Source: Arabidopsis thaliana (taxonomy: Eukaryota; Streptophyta; Magnoliopsida; Brassicales; Brassicaceae). Taken from it: a DNA stretch of 64,000 bases. Below the pieces are notes generated by a model. The model saw only the letters and a program-made list of their open reading frames with translations. It was not told the origin of the DNA and did not search any database. The position numbers were made by a program, and so were the translations under genes. The DNA lies in NCBI RefSeq assembly GCF_000001735.4, contig NC_003075.7, forward strand, positions 4,961,001 to 5,025,000, written 5' to 3'. Of the stretch, positions 58,530 to 64,000 are shown piece by piece; positions within the stretch are counted from its first letter, which is position 1; every line of letters starts with the position of its first letter.

Positions 58530-58630
58530 CCAGAAGCTGCTCCAACCAGATCCGTTTACACACCGCCTTGGAAGGCGAGGAGGCAGCAGCAATCCACCAC
58601 CACCACTCCACCCACATCCTAAACTCCGCC
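58181..58630 (+). pseudogene. Post-protease module of relic A
   Basis: Open codons from 58146 to 58622 encode a Ser/Thr/Pro-rich segment with VRRKLVSPVVFAGDE and TPPWKARRQ. The same positions in relics B and C have KPRVSHRALL / KPRVSRRAIF and CTPPW / YTPPC. This module takes the place of RT-RNase H-integrase. No known domain was recognised. Confidence 0.55.
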
Positions 58631-58783
58631 AAATCAAGCTATTGACTCAAAACAAGCGCTTAGTGGAGTTAGGAATCATGATCTATATTTCTCATGTTTT
58701 TTGCCGAGGGTGTCGATCCAGTATGCAAGTTCCCCTTTGTTTACTCTCTAAAAAGAATAAGTTTGGGGAGAGAAAGAACACCG

Positions 58784-58815
<32 letters not shown>

Positions 58816-59138
58816 AGAATGGTCAATTTATCATGGTATAGTACAGGAATGAGTCTAGAAGGATCTTGAATGTTGGCTTGTTTGATGAGACCCAGCGATG
58901 AAAGCCTGGTGGATATAGTTGTGGAACTTAGGTATGAAATCTAGAATGTTGTGTAAGCTTGTAGAGAAGTACATGTTGGTTAGGATTTGATTAGACTTGT
59001 TAGGCATATGGACTTAGTTTGGATGATCATGGCAATAGGCCAGAGAATGTTGGGAGTTCCTTTGTTTTAAAACCCTCTTTCACGGGTTCGGCTTTTGTGT
59101 TTTGCTTGAGGGCAAGCAAAAACTAAGTCTGGGAGAGT

Positions 59139-60350
59139 TGATATAACCCGATTTTCACCGATTTTCTTTATGTTTTAGGTATACGATTTTGAGTCTTTAT
59201 GTTATTTCTCGAATCTTTTTTGTGTCTTTTCAGGTATTCTATGCAATGGGACAACAATGGAGATAAGGAGACATTTTGGAGCAAAAACTAAGGAAAAGGA
59301 AACTAAGAACGATTTTGGTTCAGGAATCAGCGATGAGTGTCGAGCGACACACTCTTGGTGTCGGTCGACACCAGTTTCGGCCCAGCAAAAACCCTAAACG
59401 CTTTCAAGTTTTCAGAAGCTCAAGTTTGCCCCAGAAGATTTCCATATTTGCATTATTAGTCCCTGGACGTTTTTAGGGTCTATATATATATTTTTTAGAC
59501 CTAAGTTTCTTTTATCAAGTCTTTTATAAAGTTCTTTGCAAAACCCTATTGTGAGAGACATAAGCTATTCATCGATTATTCTTGAGAGTTTCATTCAGAT
59601 CTATAAACAGTGAAGAGATCCCTTCTTTCCCCTTCTCTATTTACTATGTTTATGCTTTTTATCTCAAAATATGTTGTTTGTTTCATTCAATATGTCTAAG
59701 TAGTCTGCTTTGTTAGGAATAGGGTTTCTCATTAGGGATTCGTATGGTTTAGTAGATTGCCCCCTTTGCTAGGTTATCTATAGAATTCTTCATCTTTAAT
59801 TGTTCCTAATGCTAGATCTAGAGTAATTAACTAGATCTTGAATCCAGACAATAGATATGCCCGCCATAGGTATCTGTAGTTGGATCTATTATTTGATGAG
59901 TCTGGTTTATAGATGTGTAATAAGAATCGGCCTATCTACTAAGATGAACAATTGAACTCGTTAAGAATGCATATTTAGGTTGATAGTTTCTCGGCTTCTC
60001 CAGTTATTATTGGCTATAGATATAGGGAGTTTCGCGGCACGCCCACCGGTTATTCCATAATTAGAGTTTGAGTTTAAGAATGGTTCAATAACAATCTAGC
60101 TTTCATTAGATCTACTAACCAATAGTTTCCTGAGAATACCCTATTCCTAGCTCTTTATTAAAATCGTTTACAACCAAATCAATCTCCTGTCTTTTTACTT
60201 TGTTCTCTTTTATTCTCACTATTACTCTGCTAGCTTAATCTCAACATTTAACTCATTGTTTGAACAAAAGAACTCCGTGAATTCGATCCTAAAATACTAT
60301 AATTGATCTCTTATTTGAGAGAGTAGTTCTAGGTAATTTGAACCATATCA
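59139..60350 (+). repeat. 3' LTR family II of relic A
   Basis: TGATATAACCCG begins after GCTTGAGGGCAAGCAAAAACTAAGTCTGGGAGAGT-type polypurine sequence and AACCATATCA ends it: TGATAT/ATATCA ends, 1212 bp. A dyad pair lies at 59338-59349 and 59359-59370, a TATA run at 59481-59490, and a possible stem ATAGATA/TATCTGT at about 59846-59872. The right edge falls inside gag codons of a - strand element. Confidence 0.8.
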
Positions 60351-60352
60351 TC

Positions 60353-61081
60353 TTTGTTGAGGAAGTTCCCGTTGGAAGCGGTATCAAGAAGCATCCTAAT
60401 CTTATGAAGAACACCTCTGTAGAGACTGCTGAGAAGTGAAGCTTTTTTGAACCCGTGATGAGGGCAATTTGGTCTGATAGCGTTTGAAGCGCTCCCATGC
60501 TTTACAGAAGGTTTCAGCATTCTACTGTGTGAATCCAGATATCTCATTCCGGAGTCTAGCGGTTCTGGAGTTGGAGAAAAATTTAGCCAGGAAGGCTTTC
60601 TTGCAGTCGTCCCAGGTTGTGACTGATCCCTGGGGTAGCGTCTTCTCCCACAGATGGGCTTTGTCTCCAAGTGAAAACGGGAACAGGCGAAGCTTGAAAC
60701 CATCTTCACTAACTCCATTAATTTTTGTTAGGCTGCAAAGCATTTCAAACTCGTCCAGGTGATCGAGTGGGTCTTCCATTGGCAGGCCGTGAAATTTGTT
60801 CCCCTGAACCATAGCAATGAGACCGCTCTTGATCTCAAAATTGTTGTCTGAACCGGTGGAGGGACAATGCCATGACGCAAGTTATGGTTGTGTGGGAAGT
60901 CACCAACGCCAATGTTGTTGGGCAGTTCTTGCTCATCTACAACGTCAGCCATCGTGTTTGTATGTGTCTGTTCTCTTAGAGAGCGAGCTATGCAGTCGAT
61001 GTTGTCTTTGAAGAGGAGGTTCTGATGTCCTTGAGACCGTGTTTGCATACAATAGATATCAGCACAGCTTGAACAGACCAA
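60353..61081 (-). pseudogene. Athila gag N-terminal half (Retrotrans_gag)
   Basis: On -: [18 protein letters not shown] near 61045, then [10 protein letters not shown], a frameshift near 60830, [59 protein letters not shown] and ISGFTQ. After a TAG and a further frameshift come [18 protein letters not shown] and [14 protein letters not shown]. This is the capsid-like domain of Athila gag. It stops exactly where LTR family II of relic A begins. Confidence 0.8.
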
Positions 61082-61228
61082 TCAGAGACTGGTCCAGGGA
61101 AGCTGGTGAATGTGAGCACCTGAAACACACAAACAGAGAAAAAGACATGGAGTCAGTAACCTCTTAACAAAAGAACTTGATCTTAACGTTTCCGAAAATC
61201 TCAAATATAGCAAAGAAAACACCCAATT

Positions 61229-61241
61229 GGCAACGGCGCCA
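61229..61241 (-). other. Primer binding site, tRNA-Asp type
   Basis: TGGCGCCGTTGCC on -, three bases after the LTR end. Athila and related Gypsy elements are known to use a site of this sequence, thought to match the 3' end of tRNA-Asp. It proves that the 61245-62455 LTR is a 5' LTR in - orientation. Confidence 0.75.
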
Positions 61242-61244
61242 AAT

Positions 61245-62455
61245 TGATAATAGGTTTTTAAGATCAATTATCCTAAAACACTAATCCTATCGTTGTAATA
61301 TTTTAGGTGTCAATCCAAATGGGTGTGATGCAGACAGATGAGATATAATCAGAAGTTGTGAAGTCAAGCCAAGCAGAATTTGGTTGGTTTTCTAACAGTC
61401 CTAATGTTGATGCAGAAAACAGTAAAAAGTCACAGAAATGACTGATATACTTGATCGTCGGGTCGACTGCCAGAAGAGACCCTGTGATCGAGTACAACAG
61501 GATGACAGATAGTGAAAATGTAGAAATGGACCAGTTTACTCTATCACACATTCTCACTGTTAGTAGCAGGGTGTGATCGAGTAGAATGGTTGAAAACAGA
61601 AAAATACTAAAATTCAATAGCAAGTGAATGAAGCAGGTAAGTAAACAGAGGAATCAAATGGATGAGAAACTCCTAAGGATGGGGTAATCGAATAGTGTGG
61701 TCTCCCTAATCAATTCAGTTGGTTAACAAATCTCAATTAAGCTATCCCTAGACAACAGGTTCAACAACAGATTAATTCACTCCCGTGATAGAAATCCTCA
61801 AGCATAGCTAGACACTGACCTAATTCCCAAGAGCGATCTCTAACTAAGCAGGCAATAAGAACCGACTGTTAAAGCCAATAACCGCTCTAAACGTTCAATC
61901 ACTTGGGATAGAGACGATTATCACTAGAATTAGTAGATCCAACGTTCCATTAAACGCCTTTTGAGCGCTGGAACGTCTGGGATCGGATTCCAGTTGATCA
62001 GAAAGGAATAAGCAGTAAACACAACTAATCCAAAAGGGATTCAATAACTCTACACTTAACCAACATATTCGACCAGGGGTTCCACAACTACTCTATCCCA
62101 TCCTCAGAAATCCTAATCACTACTCAGACAACATGCTTAAAGACAATAACATAGAATGGTCTAGGCTGCTTCTTGGCCTCTGTGATCGAGTATGTGTGTC
62201 AGCTGTCAAGATGGACTGGTTCTTCTCCTCCGCGATCGAGTAGAACTGGTGGACAGGCAAAGTGGACTGCCTGGTCGCCTCTGCGATCGAGTAGAATAGT
62301 CAGGATGGACTCCTCTAGCTCTGTGATCGAGTAGAACTGCATTTGGGACTGCCTCCTCTCCTCTGCGATCGAGTATAAGTGTCTAGGTGGACTGCTGAGC
62401 TGACTGCTTCCCTCTCTGCTACTAGTGATCGAGTATGTTGGTGGAAATGTGACTA
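61245..62455 (-). repeat. 5' LTR family Ib (copy 2) with GATCGAGTA array
   Basis: On -, the LTR end CCTATTATCA at 61245 is followed by the primer site. 61245-62153 matches 55268-56177 closely, with the hairpin at 61976-61942. Beyond 62153 the match breaks, and 62157-62455 holds six GATCGAGTA words about 40-60 bp apart (62177, 62227, 62278, 62320, 62361, 62423). I read this as the U3 part, joined after an internal deletion. Confidence 0.7.
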
Positions 62456-64000
62456 TCTCCAGATCATAATCAGCCACCAGCTCCATCCATCGCCTTTGCC
62501 TCAGGTTCAGCTCTGGTTGAGTGAAGATATATTTCAAACTCTTATGATCCGTGAACACCTGCACTTTTCCGCCATAAAGATAAGACCTTCAAATCTTCAA
62601 GGCAAAGATCACCGCAACCATGTCCAAATCATGCTTCTTCAACTGTCGCGATGCATAGGCAATAACCTTTCCACGCTGCATCGGAACCCAACCCAAACCT
62701 ACTCTCGAGGCATCGGTATACACCATGTAAGGCTTCCCATGCTCTGGCAATGCTAACACTAGTTTACTCATCAACATCTCCTTCAGGCTAACGAAACCCT
62801 CCTCGCACTCCGGTGACCACACAAAAATAACATCCTTCTTTGTCAGCTTAGTCATCGGCTGTACCATACTCGTAAACCCCTTGAAAAACCTCTTGTAATA
62901 CCCTGCCAACCCAAGAAAACTCCTGATCTAAGTGGCATTCGTCGGTCTAGGCCAGTCTCTGATAGCCTCAATCTTCTCCGGATCCACTGAAACTCCCTCT
63001 GTAGAAACAATATGACCCAGAAAACTCATCTCTCTCTGCCAAAAACTTCACTTGCTCAACTTATCGAACAGCTTCTACTCCCGCAGCTTCTCCATCACTC
63101 TCCTCAGATGTACTTCATGCTCCTCAGGACTCTTAGAATACACTAGGATGTCATCAATAAAGATGATCACAAACTCATCCAGAAACTCCTGGAACACGCT
63201 ATTCATCAACCTCATGAACGCTGCAAGTGCGTTAATCAAACCGAAAGGCATCACCACAAACTCAAAATGTCCATATCTCGTCCTGAAAGCAGTCTTGCAA
63301 ACATCTACCTCCGCTATGGTGGTAATCCCTGCAACGATTGAAACACATCCTCGAACTCCTGAACAACCTGAATGTCGCTCACTGCTACCTGCCTCACAGA
63401 CTCCGGCATATATATTGTCACCAGGTAAACCTCGCAGCCCTTCTCGATCATTTTCTCTGCCTGCACTGCTGAGATGATGAGACTCCCTGAAGTAGGTCTC
63501 AGTCCCTGATAAACCAACCTCCCCTCTGTCCGCTCAAAAGAAACTCTCCCACGGTGGCAGTCAAGATGTACTCTTTAATGATCCACCCAATCTATTCCCA
63601 GAATAACATCATACAACTCTTAAGGGCTGATAATCAGATCTGCTGCCATCGACTCCCCTTGCAATCTGAATATCCACACCCTTAGCTCTCCCCATAACCG
63701 CTAGAAATTGCCCTCCAGCAACCTTAACGGCTGCAAACTGCTCACCAGGATCCCCACGGATGTTCCCGCGCGAGGCACTTTTCGGGGGTAATGAAACAAT
63801 GTGATGCTCCAGAGTCAAACAACATATCGGCCTCCACACCGCCCACTAATAAGGTCCCTACACAAATCTCATGTGCTAAGAACCATAACATTCATCACAA
63901 AACAATGATATCCAAAACAACAGAAATAATTCACAAAGTCTGAGTCTAAGAAATCATACCAGTGATCGCCCTGTTGTTGGTACCGCCTAGTTCACGCGTA
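62456..64000 (-). pseudogene. Chromovirus protease, RT and RNase H
   Basis: On -: protease with MLFDSGASHCF near 63805-63775 (catalytic DSG intact), then IRGDPGEQFAAVKVAGGQFLAV and the linker [19 protein letters not shown]...[13 protein letters not shown] (63517-63314). It joins directly to the second half of RT (63300-63050: [30 protein letters not shown]). RT thumb and RNase H follow (62909-62460: [67 protein letters not shown]). The first half of RT is deleted at 63314-63320. Stops near 63074 and 62931 break it. This is the upstream half of the element whose integrase end is at 53838-55262. Confidence 0.85.

Larger units (their letters stand above)
56491..60350 (+). mobile_element. Athila-like relic A (gag tail, protease, 3' LTR family II)
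   Basis: On +: gag tail from LALDAASNGNF (about 56505), protease (57400-58090), a post-protease module (58255-58622), the post-pol motif (58632-58670), a non-coding tail with a TA run (58790-58814), a polypurine-like CTGGGAGAGT and LTR 59139-60350. The same layout as relic B, again with no RT, RNase H or integrase. Its 5' LTR and gag N-terminus are missing. Confidence 0.8.

Noticed and set aside
57188..58622. SIDT/VDRH/CRSTP as a protein repeat domain
   Set aside because: The peptides change with reading frame while the DNA palindrome stays the same, and the word also occurs in non-coding U3. A DNA-level signal explains it better.
1..64000. tRNA, rRNA or snRNA genes
   Set aside because: I looked for tRNA B-box (GGTTCGAATCC) and conserved rRNA blocks and saw none convincing; GGGTCGAATCC at 41781 lies in integrase 3' sequence without a cloverleaf.

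Overview
The window reads as plant nuclear DNA from a repeat-rich, probably pericentromeric or otherwise heterochromatic region. Brassicaceae is the best guess. The reasons are ATHILA-type Gypsy elements with their ORF-1 (env-like) protein, a CACTA transposon, a captured SGT1-like exon that matches the Arabidopsis protein as I remember it, and no intact single-copy host gene. Nearly every coding stretch is a relic of a transposable element. Nothing looks prokaryotic.

Layout, left to right. (1) 1-8597: 3' part of an Athila-type element on +, with gag/protease, no reverse transcriptase or integrase, an ORF-1 pseudogene, a 1.5 kb non-coding tail and an 1.8 kb 3' LTR (called LTR family Ia here). 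(2) 8.6-19.2 kb: an unidentified 314-codon ORF on -, a 2.4 kb stretch with no recognised gene, a decayed CACTA TNPA-like gene split by a LINE 3' end, and an LTR of a second Athila-like family (LTR family II) on -. (3) 19205-28222: a structurally complete CACTA transposon with 16-bp terminal repeats and a TGT/TGT target duplication. It holds TNPA-like and TNPD-like genes on - and a 399-bp MULE-type foldback inside a TNPD intron. (4) 28385-33966: a Copia relic on - whose 3' LTR was entered by a 2.1 kb gene-capturing element carrying SGT1-like and DUF952-like fragments. (5) 35.0-42.25 kb: a Tekay/Del-like chromovirus relic on -, an unexplained pyrimidine-rich block, and a Reina-like chromovirus 3' half on +. 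(6) 42.25-52.7 kb: two gag/protease-type Athila-like relics on - (C and B). They flank a Tat-like 3' end, whose integrase on - is split by a family Ia LTR and which has antisense ORFs on +. (7) 52.7-64 kb: a chromodomain Gypsy element on -, broken open by a nest holding a family Ib element on - and a family II element (A) on +.

How the parts relate. Three Athila-like copies (A, B, C) and the first element all lack RT-RNase H-integrase between the protease region and a conserved post-pol motif. They look like non-autonomous families that would have needed polymerase and integrase in trans. The CACTA element carries both expected genes, but its TNPD frame has several stops. Many in-frame stops are C-to-T type changes at CAG or CGA, as expected from decay of methylated transposon DNA.

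The most unusual signal is a set of short dyad-symmetric words inside the Athila-like families. Family II elements carry paired TGTCG-NN-CGACA palindromes spaced 20-23 bp start to start, in gag/protease flanks and in the LTR. Family Ia LTRs carry ACTCGACC-NNNN-GGTCGAGT dyads with a fixed 4-nt centre of changing sequence. Family Ib carries GATCGAGTA words. Family I LTRs also share a hairpin with a 21-nt loop whose stem shows two compensatory base-pair changes between subfamilies. All family assignments come from reading the sequence and remembered family features; no search was run.
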